Shown here piece after piece: positions 9,962 through 18,802 of a DNA stretch of 64,000 bases. This DNA is from Rhodobacter sp. (GTDB taxonomy: Bacteria > Pseudomonadota > Alphaproteobacteria > Rhodobacterales > Rhodobacteraceae): contig PNJK01000009.1 of assembly GCA_013821825.1 (NCBI GenBank), positions 22,476 through 86,475 on the forward strand, read 5' to 3'. A model generated the notes under the pieces. It worked only from the letters and a program-made list of their open reading frames with translations. It made no database searches and had not been told where the DNA came from. The stretch's first letter is position 1, and each line of letters begins with the position of its first letter. Position numbers and translations under genes: made by a program.

Positions 9962-11038
9962 ATGCACTCGGATTTTCTGATCATCGGCGGTGGCATCGCC
10001 GGCATCTCGGCGGCGGCGCGGCTGTCGGCCCTGGGGTCCGTGATCGTGCTGGAGGCGGAGGCGGCGCTGGCGCATCACGCCTCGGGACGGTCGGCTGCGC
10101 TTTTCGAGCCGCGCTATGGCGCCCCCGCCGTCGTGGCCTTGTCCATGGCCTCGGGCGACTACTACAAGGGCGCGGCTGGCGTGCTGTCGCCGCGCGGGTT
10201 GATGGTTGTGGCCAAGGCTGATGCCAGGGACGCCTTCGATGCGGACGTGCTCGCGATGGACTTCACGCCGGTCAGCATGGCCGAAGCGCGGGCGATGGTC
10301 CCCATCCTCAACCCGAAAGTGGTGGCCCATGCCGCCTATGCCGACCACGCCGAGGATATCGACACCGACCTTCTGCTGCAAGGTTTTGCCCGTGAGGCAA
10401 AGTCGCGTGGTGCGCAGATCCTGACCGGGGCGCGGGTCGGCGCGATCGCCAAGGACGTCGCGGGTTGGCGGGTGGACAGCAGCGCCGGCACTTTCACGGC
10501 ACGCATGATTGTCAACGCCTCCGGGGCCTGGGTCGATCATGTGGCGGCGATGGCGGGGGTGCGACCCTTGGGATTCATGCCCTTGCGCCGGTCGATGGCG
10601 CGCATTCCGGCTCCCGGTGGCCATGATGTCAGCCGCTGGCCAATGATGTTCGGGCCGGGTGAGGATTGGTATGCCAAACCTGATGCCGGGGCCCTGATCG
10701 TCAGCCCCGCCGAGGAAGACCTGATGGAGCCACATGACGCCTGGGCTGACGACTTGGTGCTGGCCGAGGGTCTTGCACGCTATGAAGAGATGATGACCGA
10801 ACCAGTGACGCGGCTTCTGGCCAGTTGGGCAGGACTTCGCACCTTCTCGCCTGACCGAGTGCCAGTGATCGGGCCGGACCCGCGCGAACCGTCGTTCTTC
10901 TGGTTGGCCGGCCAGGGGGGGTACGGGTTCCAGTCCTGCCCTGCTGCAAGCCTGCTGGTTGCCGACCTTTTGGGAGGGCGGCCCCCTGAAATCGACGCCG
11001 GGCTGGTGGCCGCTCTGTCGCCCGCGCGTTTTGGGTAG
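9962..11038 (+). CDS. FAD-dependent amine/glycine-oxidase-like oxidoreductase
   Basis: 358-residue DAO-family flavoprotein (PF01266). The N-terminal dinucleotide-binding motif is DFLIIGGGIAGISAAARL, and the C-terminal GPDPREPSFFWLAGQGGYGF block is the second FAD-contacting region of D-amino-acid dehydrogenase/glycine oxidase relatives. The substrate is probably an amino acid or secondary amine, but nothing in the sequence fixes it. The track begins at an upstream TTG; the ATG at 9962 is preferred because it leads straight into the FAD motif. Confidence 0.8.
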   Translation: MHSDFLIIGGGIAGISAAARLSALGSVIVLEAEAALAHHASGRSAALFEPRYGAPAVVALSMASGDYYKGAAGVLSPRGLMVVAKADARDAFDADVLAMDFTPVSMAEARAMVPILNPKVVAHAAYADHAEDIDTDLLLQGFAREAKSRGAQILTGARVGAIAKDVAGWRVDSSAGTFTARMIVNASGAWVDHVAAMAGVRPLGFMPLRRSMARIPAPGGHDVSRWPMMFGPGEDWYAKPDAGALIVSPAEEDLMEPHDAWADDLVLAEGLARYEEMMTEPVTRLLASWAGLRTFSPDRVPVIGPDPREPSFFWLAGQGGYGFQSCPAASLLVADLLGGRPPEIDAGLVAALSPARFG

Positions 11039-11103
11039 GGCATTCCGCCGATCCGGGAAATCGCCTCGTGACAGCGGACCAAAGGCACGGCAGCATTCAC
11101 CCC

Positions 11104-11898
11104 ATGATGCGTGCACTTCCGGTTCTTGCCCTTTTCCTGCTGGCCGCCTGCGGTGGACGCCTGGCGCCGGATACGGCATCGCCGGACGAAGGCCCGCAGA
11201 TTACGGTCACGTCCTCCAACTTCAGCGACGCAGACCCGACCGACTGGCCGGGCCGGTCGCCTGACCGCTACCCTGTGCACGGGATCGACCTGTCGCGCTT
11301 CCAGACATCGGTCGACTGGGCGACGGCCCGGGCCAATGGGGTGAACTTCGCCTTCATCAAGGCGACCGAAGGCGGCGATCTGGTGGATCCGATGTTCGAG
11401 GAGCATTGGCGTCAAGCCGGAGCTGCGGGCGTTAGGCGCGGGGCCTATCATTTCTTCTACCATTGCCGTCCGGCAGCCGAGCAGGCTCGCTGGTTCATTC
11501 GCCATGTGCCACGCACGCCCGGCAGCCTGCCTCCGGTGCTGGACATGGAATGGACGCCCACGTCGCCGACCTGCACGATCCGGCGCGATGGCGCGACGAT
11601 CCGTGAGGAAGCCCGCATCTTCATCTCGATCCTCGAGCGCCACTATGGCCAGCGCCCGGTGATCTACACCACCGTCGATTTCTACGAGGAAACCCAGTTG
11701 TGGCGGCTTCCGGGGGTGGAATTCTGGCTGCGCGCGGTCGCGGGTCATCCCGGCGAGGTCTATGCAGGCCGACCGTGGAGCTTCTGGCAATACACCTCAA
11801 CAGGCGTCGTTCCGGGCATTGCCGGTCAAGTCGACATCAACGTCTTTGCGGGGTCGGAGGCAGCCTGGGCCGACTGGATCGGCGGCCGCGCGCTTTAG
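11104..11898 (+). CDS. GH25-family lysozyme-like lipoprotein
   Basis: 264 residues. A lipoprotein signal (MMRALPVLALFLLAACGG, lipobox LLAAC) anchors it in a membrane. The catalytic domain is glycoside hydrolase family 25 (muramidase): VHGIDLSRFQ at the start of the barrel with its catalytic aspartate, FAFIKATEGG, GAYHFFYH and the PPVLDMEW strand carrying the catalytic acid, ending with WSFWQYTSTG. It probably cuts or remodels peptidoglycan. The start at 11104 is chosen because it opens the signal peptide; the track start is a GTG 12 codons earlier. It is convergent with, and overlaps by 4 nt, the small membrane protein on the other strand. Confidence 0.88.
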   Translation: MMRALPVLALFLLAACGGRLAPDTASPDEGPQITVTSSNFSDADPTDWPGRSPDRYPVHGIDLSRFQTSVDWATARANGVNFAFIKATEGGDLVDPMFEEHWRQAGAAGVRRGAYHFFYHCRPAAEQARWFIRHVPRTPGSLPPVLDMEWTPTSPTCTIRRDGATIREEARIFISILERHYGQRPVIYTTVDFYEETQLWRLPGVEFWLRAVAGHPGEVYAGRPWSFWQYTSTGVVPGIAGQVDINVFAGSEAAWADWIGGRAL

Positions 11899-12209
11899 GG
11901 ACGCTTGCCGGATCGCCAGCGTCGCCGACACCGTCCGACGCGGTGCCGCGCCCGAATCACAAACCCCGAAATCGGGCCGCGCAACCTTGGCAGGTCCACC
12001 GCCAGGAACAGCAGGCCGATCGGCAGCATCCAGATGCCCAGGATTGGCAGGAACGAAAACAGCCCCCCGACAATGAACAGCAGGGCCAGAGGCAAGCGCA
12101 CGACCCACCACCCCTTGCGCCTGAGCACGGTCAGCGGGACGCGCAAGGCGGGGAATGCCCGCTGCAGCGCGTCAAACTGCCTCTGAAACCGTCGGTCCCG
12201 CCGCGACAT
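11895..12209 (-). CDS. Small membrane protein, unknown function
   Basis: 104 residues with basic ends and a central hydrophobic stretch (LPLALLFIVGGLFSFLPILG and WMLPIGLLFLAVDLP), which reads as one hairpin of two membrane helices. The pattern resembles the small PGPGW-like membrane proteins common in Rhodobacterales, but I cannot assign a function. Its end overlaps the GH25 gene on the other strand by 4 nt. Confidence 0.6.
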   Translation of the reverse strand: MSRRDRRFQRQFDALQRAFPALRVPLTVLRRKGWWVVRLPLALLFIVGGLFSFLPILGIWMLPIGLLFLAVDLPRLRGPISGFVIRARHRVGRCRRRWRSGKRP

Positions 12210-12268
12210 GTCCTACCTCTTCACGCCCACAAGATGGAGGTCGGGCGTGACGGCTTCAAGACGGGTGA

Positions 12269-14767
12269 TCAGCCGTCGACACGGATCCGCGCGTTCGCCG
12301 GGTCGAAGGGGCTGTCTTCAGTGACGACGGCATCCCATTCCTTGAGCTGGATCTTGACCCGCAGCCTGGTGCCGGGTTCGGCTAGGTCCGGGCGAACATA
12401 GCCCATGCCGATCTGCTTGCCGAAGGCGACCGAGTAGCCGCCCGAAGTCAGGCGCCCGATCTTCTGGCCGTCAAGAAGCAGCGCTTCCTTGCCCCAGGGA
12501 TCGGCGTCCGCAGGCCCGTCGATCAGCAGGGTCACGCATTTTGACCGGATGCCGGTGCCGATCATCATCTGCTTGCCGCGGAAATCCTTGGTCATGTCGA
12601 CAAAGCGGTCAAGGGCGGCCTCAAGCGGGGTCGCGTCGCGGCCAAGCTCGTTGCCAAAGGCGCGGTAGGATTTTTCCTGCCGCAGCCAGTTCTGCGCCCG
12701 AGCTCCGACGCCTTTCAGGCCGTGCTTTTCGCCGACCGACCAGATCAGATCCCAGAGGTAGAGGCCGAACTCGACCGGGTAGTGAAGCTCCCAGCCAAGC
12801 TCGCCCGTGTAAGCCACGCGAACCGCACGGACCGGGCACATGCCAAGCTCGATGTCGCGGTAAGCAAGCCAGGGGAAGCGCTTGTTGGAAAGGACGGTTT
12901 CGGGATCGCGGTCTTTCACGATGTCCTTCAGCAGCGCCCGCGCATTCGGGCCGGCCAGCGCGTAGACGCCCCATTGGGTGGTTATGTCATGGATGTCGAT
13001 ATGGCCCTTGCCTTCCGCCATCCAGTCGTCTGCGGCCTTCTGCAGGAAATCATAGTCATAGGCCGTCCAGGCGCCCGCCGAGATCAGGTGGTATTCGTCC
13101 TGCTTCAACCGGACGATGGTGTATTCGGTGCGGGTGGTGCCGTGGTCGGTCAACGCATAGGTCAGGTTGATCCGGCCCACGTTCGGCAGTTTGTTGCAGG
13201 TGAAGTGGTCAAGGAAGGCCGTCGCCCCCGGCCCGCGCACCAGATGTTTGGTGAAGGCGGAGGCGTCGATGATGCCCACAGTGTTGCGGACGGCCTCGGC
13301 TTCGGCCTTCGCAAAGGGCCACCATGCACCGCGGCGGAAGCTGCGGCTGTCGTGGTCGAAGGTCGCCGGGGCATCGACGGGCCCGTAATAGTTCGGGCGT
13401 TCCCAGCCGTTCACCTGACCCATCTGCGCGCCCATTTCCTTCTGGCGGTCATAGGCGGGCGCCGTGCGCAAGGGGCGGCAGGCTTCGCGTTCTTCGTCCG
13501 GGTGGTGCAGGATGAAGACGTGGTCGTAGCATTCCTCGTTCTTGCGGCTTGCATACTCGGTGGTCATCCAGTTGCCAAAACGCTTGGGGTCGAGGCTGGC
13601 CATGTCGATCTCGGCCTCGCCTTCGGTCATCAGCTGGGCAAGGTAATGACCCGTGCCGCCCGCTGCCGTGATGCCGAACGAAAAGCCTTCTGCCAGCCAC
13701 ATGTTGCGCAGACCGGGCGCGGGGCCGACGAGCGGGTTGCCGTCGGGAGTATAGCAGATCGGGCCGTTGTAATCGTCCTTGAGGCCCACGGTTTCCGACG
13801 AGGGAATCCGGTGGATGAAGGACATGTACTCCTGCTCGATCCGTTCGAGGTCGAGGGGGAAGAGGTCGGCGCGGAAGGATTCCGGCACCTCATAGGGGAA
13901 GCGGGCCGGGGCGCCCTTCTCGTAAGGCCCCAGAATCCAGCCACCGCGCTCTTCGCGCACATACCACTTGGCATCGGCATCGCGCAGGACCGGGTGCTGC
14001 GGGTTGGTCTTGCGCCATTCGACGAGGGCCGGGTCGGGTTCGGTGACGATATACTGGTGCTCGACCACCACGGCGGGGGTCTTGATCCCCAGAAGCCGCG
14101 CGGTCCGCTGGGCGTGGTTGCCGGTGGCGGTTACGACATGCTCGGCGGTGATGTCGAACTTGTCGTCGGAGGCGACAAGGTTGCCGCCCTGTTCGACCAT
14201 GCGGCTGCAGGAAACGATCCACTCCGAACCCGTCCAGCGGTAGCCGTCGACCTGCACCTTGCGCTCGAAAGTGCAGCCGAACTGGCGGGCACCCTTGGCC
14301 ATGGCCTGCGTCACGTCGGCCGGGTTGATGTAGCCGTCCTGCGGGTGGTAAAGCGCGCCGATCAGGTCTTCGGTGCGGACCAAGGGCCAGCGGTCCTTGA
14401 TGTCCTTCGGCGTCAGAAACTCGTGGTAGACCCCGGCGGTTTCTGCGACGGAGGAGTAAAGCATATACTCATCCATCCGCTGCTGGTGTTGCGCCATCCG
14501 CAGGTTGCCGACGACGTAGAAGCCGGGGTTGAGACCCGTCTCCGCCTCCAGCCCCTTGTAGAAATCAACCGAGTATTTGTGGATATGGGTCGTGGCATAG
14601 GACATGTTGAACAGGGGAAGCAGCCCCGCCGCATGCCAGGTGGAGCCCGCCGTCAGCTCGTCGCGTTCGACCAGCATCGTGTCCCACCCCGCCTTGGCCA
14701 GATGGTAGGCGATCCCGGTGCCCACGGCGCCACCGCCCACGACCAGTGCTTTGACATGCGTTTTCAT
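12269..14767 (-). CDS. Dimethylglycine/sarcosine dehydrogenase-like FAD protein with GcvT domain
   Basis: 832 residues with the classic two-part layout: an N-terminal DAO-type FAD domain (KALVVGGGAVGTGIAYHLAK, then STWHAAGLLP where the histidine is the usual covalent flavin site of this family) and a C-terminal GcvT-like folate-binding half (GPNARALLKDIV, RVAYTGELGWELHYP). The family demethylates N-methylated glycines and transfers the one-carbon unit to tetrahydrofolate. Rhodobacterales commonly carry several paralogues for glycine betaine, choline and methylamine breakdown. The precise substrate (dimethylglycine or sarcosine) cannot be decided from sequence alone. Confidence 0.87.
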   Translation of the reverse strand: MKTHVKALVVGGGAVGTGIAYHLAKAGWDTMLVERDELTAGSTWHAAGLLPLFNMSYATTHIHKYSVDFYKGLEAETGLNPGFYVVGNLRMAQHQQRMDEYMLYSSVAETAGVYHEFLTPKDIKDRWPLVRTEDLIGALYHPQDGYINPADVTQAMAKGARQFGCTFERKVQVDGYRWTGSEWIVSCSRMVEQGGNLVASDDKFDITAEHVVTATGNHAQRTARLLGIKTPAVVVEHQYIVTEPDPALVEWRKTNPQHPVLRDADAKWYVREERGGWILGPYEKGAPARFPYEVPESFRADLFPLDLERIEQEYMSFIHRIPSSETVGLKDDYNGPICYTPDGNPLVGPAPGLRNMWLAEGFSFGITAAGGTGHYLAQLMTEGEAEIDMASLDPKRFGNWMTTEYASRKNEECYDHVFILHHPDEEREACRPLRTAPAYDRQKEMGAQMGQVNGWERPNYYGPVDAPATFDHDSRSFRRGAWWPFAKAEAEAVRNTVGIIDASAFTKHLVRGPGATAFLDHFTCNKLPNVGRINLTYALTDHGTTRTEYTIVRLKQDEYHLISAGAWTAYDYDFLQKAADDWMAEGKGHIDIHDITTQWGVYALAGPNARALLKDIVKDRDPETVLSNKRFPWLAYRDIELGMCPVRAVRVAYTGELGWELHYPVEFGLYLWDLIWSVGEKHGLKGVGARAQNWLRQEKSYRAFGNELGRDATPLEAALDRFVDMTKDFRGKQMMIGTGIRSKCVTLLIDGPADADPWGKEALLLDGQKIGRLTSGGYSVAFGKQIGMGYVRPDLAEPGTRLRVKIQLKEWDAVVTEDSPFDPANARIRVDG

Positions 14768-14900
14768 TTGAAGGACTCCCGGAAGACGTTTGCCCCTATC
14801 TGCCAGACCCGGGCCAAACCGGACAAGTCCACCCGACCATTGGCGTCAGAAAACGACATGGCGCAGATTAGCGACCCCTCGTCCTGTCAGCCCGCCCGAA

Positions 14901-15167
14901 TCAGCGGGCAAGACTGGCGGTGTGCCGGGCGCTGACCCGGTGCAGATCGGCTGGCGGACTGTCCTCGGCCTTGACGAATTCGACGAACAACTGGTTCAGG
15001 CTGTTGAAGATCACCTGACCCAACGCCTCGGTGTCGATCCCGGGCAAGGCATCGCCGCGCGATTTCAGGGCGGCGAGCAGGTCGCAGGCCTTCGCGGCAA
15101 GCATCGCGTCAAGTTCCGTATAGCGCTTTGAAAACGGGGGTCCTGGCACCTCGATCGAAAATGCCAT
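14901..15167 (-). pseudogene. Possible C-terminal remnant of a TetR-like regulator
   Basis: 88-residue ORF whose central part (AAKACDLLAALKSRGDALPG, GQVIFNSLNQLFVEFV) reads like the ligand-binding helices of a TetR/AcrR repressor, but no helix-turn-helix domain precedes it: the frame closes at a TGA a short way upstream. The region next to it is rich in insertion-sequence remnants, which fits loss of the N-terminal half. It could instead be a small unrelated protein. Family assignment is weak. Confidence 0.35.
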
Positions 15168-15631
15168 GGCCTTGCGCCCGACCGGTGGCAGTGATTTCAG
15201 GTGGTTCCGTCAAAAAATCACCACAGTTTAGGCCCTACTTATGTCACATTAGCAGTGCTAATAATGATCATAGTTTAGTGAGTGGCATGGGTAACAAGTG
15301 ACGAGTGAGTGTCCTGATCGCCCCTGTTTTCGAGTGATCGTGGTGAGCGGTGCGGTCGGTAAGGACTGAAGTCAAAGGTGAGCGGGTTTGGGCCGTCCTA
15401 AGCGTAGCGTGCGATCGGGACCGCCATGAAACCGGAAAATGAAGCGAAGGTTGGTGCTGTGATGATGACATCTTTTATTGCGACCGCTGTGGTACTTGCG
15501 CTGTTCTCGGCGCTTTGGGTACGCATCACCCGACGTGACCTGGAGGCCGCAAGGTCCCGGGCCCTTCTGGCGCATCTCGATTGGCGTCCGGCTCCCAAGG
15601 CGAAGCAGAAAAGACGTCGCAACCGCTGAGG
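15168..15631. other. Intergenic scar with one doubtful small ORF
   Basis: This stretch between the TetR-like tail and the IS3 right end contains no recognisable gene. It is locally AT-richer (for example around 15220-15290) than its surroundings, which is consistent with foreign or degraded DNA. The only candidate is the 67-codon ORF listed separately at 15426. No tRNA, riboswitch or terminator was recognised. Confidence 0.5.
15426..15629 (+). CDS. Possible small single-pass membrane protein
   Basis: 67 codons from an ATG at 15426. The peptide has one hydrophobic segment (VMMTSFIATAVVLALFSALW) followed by a very basic tail (PKAKQKRRRNR), a credible membrane-anchor topology. There is no convincing ribosome-binding site and the ORF ends exactly where the IS3 remnant begins, so it may be chance or a truncated gene. 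Confidence 0.3.
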   Translation: MKPENEAKVGAVMMTSFIATAVVLALFSALWVRITRRDLEAARSRALLAHLDWRPAPKAKQKRRRNR

Positions 15632-15893
15632 TGAGGCAGCTCTGGCCTGCTTCCGGTTTCGTGGACAGGCAGTTGAGCTATCCCGGCCTTTCTTTCGAAC
15701 GCGACGGGGCGAAGATAGCCGATGGTCGAGCGCCTGCGGACCGTGTTGTAGAACCGTTCGACGTAATCGAACTCATCTGCCCTCGCGCCCTCGCGCGCCC
15801 GGTAGGTCTTCTTGCCGATCCGTTCGGTCCTGAGCGAGCAGAAAAAGCTCTCCATGGCTGCGCTATCCCGGACGTTGCCGGATCGGCCTAAGT
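15632..15893 (-). mobile_element. IS3-family remnant, 3' end of transposase OrfB plus right inverted repeat
   Basis: On the minus strand the frame reads GRSGNVRDSAAMESFFCSLR, then RAREGARADEFDYVERFYN and RRRSTIGYLRPVAFE, the conserved end of an IS3-type OrfB integrase (the DNAAMESFF block with the last catalytic glutamate and the FDYIERFYN-RRRHSTLGYLSP tail). Only about 85 residues remain. The outer end TGAGGCAGCTCTGGCCTGC, continuing into CCGGTTTCGTGGAC, is an inverted repeat matching the left end at 54923-54947. The element is dead and joins another transposase tail at 15896. Confidence 0.85.
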
Positions 15894-15895
15894 AC

Positions 15896-15990
15896 CTGGG
15901 TGTTTGGTCCCGGCATCTGGTGGATCGGGTCGAGGATGAATCGATCCGGCTCTGATGTCCAGATTTTGCAGATGTATTCGTAGAGCGTGT
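15896..15990 (-). mobile_element. C-terminal tail of a second transposase (possibly IS481-like)
   Basis: On the minus strand the 31-residue stretch GNTLYEYICKIWTSEPDRF followed by ILDPIHQMPGPNT reads as the C-terminus of a transposase. I remember this tail from integrase-core transposases of alphaproteobacteria (tentatively IS481) but am not certain of the family. The stop codon is lost where it joins the IS3 remnant, and its upstream edge abuts the truncated PotA gene. It is therefore the piece that replaced the PotA N-terminus. Confidence 0.5.
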
Positions 15991-16727
15991 TCCCCCACAT
16001 GTCGCTGCGCGACAACATGGCCTTTGGTCTGCGGATGCGGCGGAAGTGCCGAACCGAACGCGCGGCAATGGCCGATGCGATGCTGGTGCTGGTCGGACTT
16101 GAAGGCCGTGGCGAGCGCCGCCCGCACGGGCTTTCGGGCGGTCAGCGGCAGTGCGTCGCGCTGGCCCGCGCGCTGGCCGTCGAACCTGATGTGCTGCTTC
16201 TGGATGAACCGCCTGGGGCACTGGACCTGAAACTGCGGCGGCAGATGCGGGCGGAGCTGAAGGATATCGAGCGCCGGGTCGGGGCGACCTTTGTCCACGT
16301 CACCCACGATCAGGAAGAGGCGATGGCAATCGCCGACCGGATCGTGGTGATGAACGCCAGCCGGTTCGAGGATGTTGGACCCCTGCGTGACGTCAACCTG
16401 CCCCCGAAATCTCTGTTCGCCGACAGCTTCATGGGCGAGGTCAATCCTATTCCAGTGGCTTCGGGCCACACGCCTTTCGGGCCGGTGCTGCTGCCTGATG
16501 GCACGCTTTGCCCGCGGCCCGCGGCGATCAGTGCCACGGGCTCGTTTCACATCGGCTTTTGCAGGGTCTTGGATGTGGCTTTCTTCGGGACCCATGTCCG
16601 CGCCCATGTCACGCCGCTTGCAGCACCGGACTTGCGGCTGGTGGAGCATCTGCCGCAATCTGAGGCACCCGAGCCGGGCGCGGTGTTCGACCTGGGTGCC
16701 GAAACCTATGTGGTGCTGAACCGATGA
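15987..16727 (+). pseudogene. Truncated PotA-type polyamine ABC transporter ATPase
   Basis: The 246-codon frame begins at the Q-loop region (VFPHMSLRDNMAFGLRM) of a spermidine/putrescine-type ATPase and keeps the signature LSGGQRQCVALARAL, Walker B LLLDEPPGALD, the H-loop HVTHDQEEA and a TOBE-like tail. About 90 N-terminal residues with the Walker A lysine are missing, replaced by transposase remnants. Two substitutions in otherwise invariant motifs (QRQC for QRQR, DEPPG for DEPLG) support decay. It overlaps the following MBL gene by 4 nt and may still act as its leader reading frame, but it cannot be a working ATPase. Confidence 0.8.
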
Positions 16728-17449
16728 TGCGCGCAAAGCCGGAAGACTGGTGGCGGGTCCGTTCCATGGGCGACGGCGTCACCCATATCGACGAGCCCCA
16801 CATCCGCGAATTCTATCGCTGCAATCTATGGCACGTCCGGGGCCGTGACAGCGACATGCTGGTCGACAGCGGCATGGGCGTCGTCAGCTTGCGCGACCGG
16901 GTGCCGCTGGTCACCAGGCGTCCCTTGCAGGCGGTCGCCAGCCACACGCATTTTGACCATATCGGCTGCCATCATGAATTTCGTTGCCGCCTTTGCCACG
17001 GGGCCGAGGCGCATCTGCTGCGCGCGCCCACGCGCGAGAACACCTTTGCCGACAAGTATGTGACCGATGACATCTTCACGACGCTGCCGCCCGAACCCTA
17101 CACCTCCGAGACCTATCAGGTCGGGGCCGCCCCCGCGACGCGGCTGCTGTGGGACGGTGACATCGTCGACCTCGGCGACCGCCATTTCGAGGTGATCCAT
17201 ACCCCGGGGCACTCTCCCGGTGGCATCGCGCTGTGGGAAGCGGCGACGGGCGTGCTGTTTTCCGGCGACATCGTCTATGACGGAGAGCTGATCGAAGGAA
17301 CCACCGCGCAGGAGCAGGACCAGTATCTGCGCTCGATGGAACGGCTGCTGCGCTTGCCGGTCCGAGTGGTGCACGGCGGGCATTTCCCAAGCTACTCGGG
17401 TGAACGGCACCACGAGATCATCAGCGCATGGCTGCAAGGCAAGCGGTAA
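16724..17449 (+). CDS. MBL-fold metallo-hydrolase
   Basis: 241 residues of the metallo-beta-lactamase superfamily. The metal-binding signature is SHTHFDHIG, with a later histidine in VIHTPGHSPGG, an aspartate in LFSGDIVYDGE and a final histidine in VVHGGHFPSY. The family covers many thiol-ester and lactone hydrolases, so the substrate is open. Its ATG overlaps the stop of the broken PotA gene, which suggests it was the accompanying gene of a former polyamine-related operon. All metal ligands appear present, so it may still be active. Confidence 0.8.
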   Translation: MMRAKPEDWWRVRSMGDGVTHIDEPHIREFYRCNLWHVRGRDSDMLVDSGMGVVSLRDRVPLVTRRPLQAVASHTHFDHIGCHHEFRCRLCHGAEAHLLRAPTRENTFADKYVTDDIFTTLPPEPYTSETYQVGAAPATRLLWDGDIVDLGDRHFEVIHTPGHSPGGIALWEAATGVLFSGDIVYDGELIEGTTAQEQDQYLRSMERLLRLPVRVVHGGHFPSYSGERHHEIISAWLQGKR

Positions 17450-17566
17450 GTGTCCGACCATTCGGTTCGTCGGCTTCTGTGCCCTTGATTGACGCGGGTC
17501 AAGGCGCCCACATCCGGTCTGACACATACTTTTTGACATAGTCCATGGGTGAGAAGGCGGGATTTC

Positions 17567-18037
17567 ATGAAAAAGGACGCATCCAGAGTCTGGGCTTTGG
17601 CCATCAACAGCACGCAGGCCCGCATCGTACGCGGTTTGGGAACCGGGGAAAACGCGGCTCCTGCGGAACTTGTCTTGAAGACCAGTGCGAAAAAGCCGCG
17701 CGATATCATGTCCGACAAACCCGGACGCTCGTTCGCCTCGAAGGGCGGGGGGCGCAGGTCGGCGATGGAATATTCCTCCGATCCGGTCACCGAAGTGCAT
17801 CGGGATTTCATCCGTCAGGTGATTCAGCTTCTGGAAAGTCACAGGCGCGCGGCAGAGTTCGACCAGCTTGCGATCTTCGCCGAGCATGACATGCTTGGAC
17901 TGCTGCGCCCGATGCTGCCGCAGCCGCTCAGCGCGCTAGTGATCAAGGAGGTGCCGAAGAACTTTCTGCACTTGTCGGAACACGAACTTCCCAAGGCAAT
18001 CCTGCACGAGTTGGCGGATGGCCCCCGTATTTCCTGA
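17567..18037 (+). CDS. Host-attachment-type protein (PF10116-like)
   Basis: 156 residues from the ATG at 17567, which has AAGGCGGG upstream. The sequence (WALAINSTQARIVRGLG, the RSAMEYSSDP segment, FIRQVIQLLESHR, FDQLAIFAEHDMLGLLRPML) matches the family annotated as proteins required for attachment to host cells, which resemble the eRF1/baeRF fold and are widespread in rhizobia and Rhodobacterales, often near stress genes. Biochemical role is not established. The end overlaps the phosphoribosyltransferase gene by 20 nt. Confidence 0.78.
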   Translation: MKKDASRVWALAINSTQARIVRGLGTGENAAPAELVLKTSAKKPRDIMSDKPGRSFASKGGGRRSAMEYSSDPVTEVHRDFIRQVIQLLESHRRAAEFDQLAIFAEHDMLGLLRPMLPQPLSALVIKEVPKNFLHLSEHELPKAILHELADGPRIS

Positions 18038-18725
18038 TCGGCGCGCGGGGGGGCGGGCGCTTGCCGAAAAGCTTGGCCACCTTGCGGGGGAGGATACAGT
18101 CGTGCTTGGGCTGCCGCGAGGCGGCCTGCCAGTGGCAGATGAAATCGCCCGCGCGCTTGGTGCGCCGCTGGATATCGTTCTGGTCCGCAAGATCGGGATG
18201 CCGCTGAACCCGGAGCTGGCGCTTGGTGCCATCGCCGGGCCAGAGGGCGGCACGCTGGTTCTGAACGACGAAATGGTTTCGGCTTACGGCATCGACGCCG
18301 ACACGATCGAGGCGCAGGCAGCGCCCTCCCGTGCCGAACTTGCCCGGCGCAGCGCACTTTGGGGCACGCGTCTGACGCCCGGAGCGCTGAAGGGCAAGCG
18401 GGTGATCCTGGTCGACGACGGTATCGCGACCGGTGCCACGATGCGCGCCGCCATCGCCGCCGTCCGGGCCGACCGTCCAGCGCGCGTGATCGTGGCAACC
18501 CCGGTTGCCCCTCCGGACACGATTGCTGCTATGGCCGCGCTTGCGGATGAAGTGGTGTGCCTTGCAACCCCCGCCTTCTTCACGGCAGTCGGTCTGCACT
18601 ACGCCAGCTTTCCACAGCTTGACGACGACGAGGTGCGCCGGATTCTGGCCGGAGCCGAGCGGCCTGACAGACCGGCCAAAGATGGCAACGGGGCAGGGCA
18701 CTCTCGACCTCCGCCGCAGCGCTAG
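18018..18725 (+). CDS. Phosphoribosyltransferase-domain protein
   Basis: 235 residues. The PRPP-binding loop is VILVDDGIATGATM, preceded by LGLPRGGLPVADEIA and LVRKIGMPLNPELALGAI, the pattern of the stand-alone PRTase family often found with dienelactone-hydrolase or stress genes. The actual substrate is unknown. It overlaps the host-attachment-type gene by 20 nt and is presumably co-expressed with it. Confidence 0.8.
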   Translation: MAPVFPDRRAGGRALAEKLGHLAGEDTVVLGLPRGGLPVADEIARALGAPLDIVLVRKIGMPLNPELALGAIAGPEGGTLVLNDEMVSAYGIDADTIEAQAAPSRAELARRSALWGTRLTPGALKGKRVILVDDGIATGATMRAAIAAVRADRPARVIVATPVAPPDTIAAMAALADEVVCLATPAFFTAVGLHYASFPQLDDDEVRRILAGAERPDRPAKDGNGAGHSRPPPQR

Positions 18726-18802
18726 GCAAGTCTGCGTCGCCGGGTTATCTGATACAGACACAAGGGGCCGCATGATCGGGGCCCTGCGACAAGGATTTTC
18801 CG

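Noticed and set aside
15888-16736. 282-codon minus-strand ORF opposite the PotA remnant
   Set aside because: It is an antisense shadow that happens to run into the transposase tail; the residues carry no family pattern.
16724-17449. MBL gene as part of the dead PotA scar
   Set aside because: All metal-binding residues and the full length are present and no frameshift is seen, so it was kept as an intact gene.
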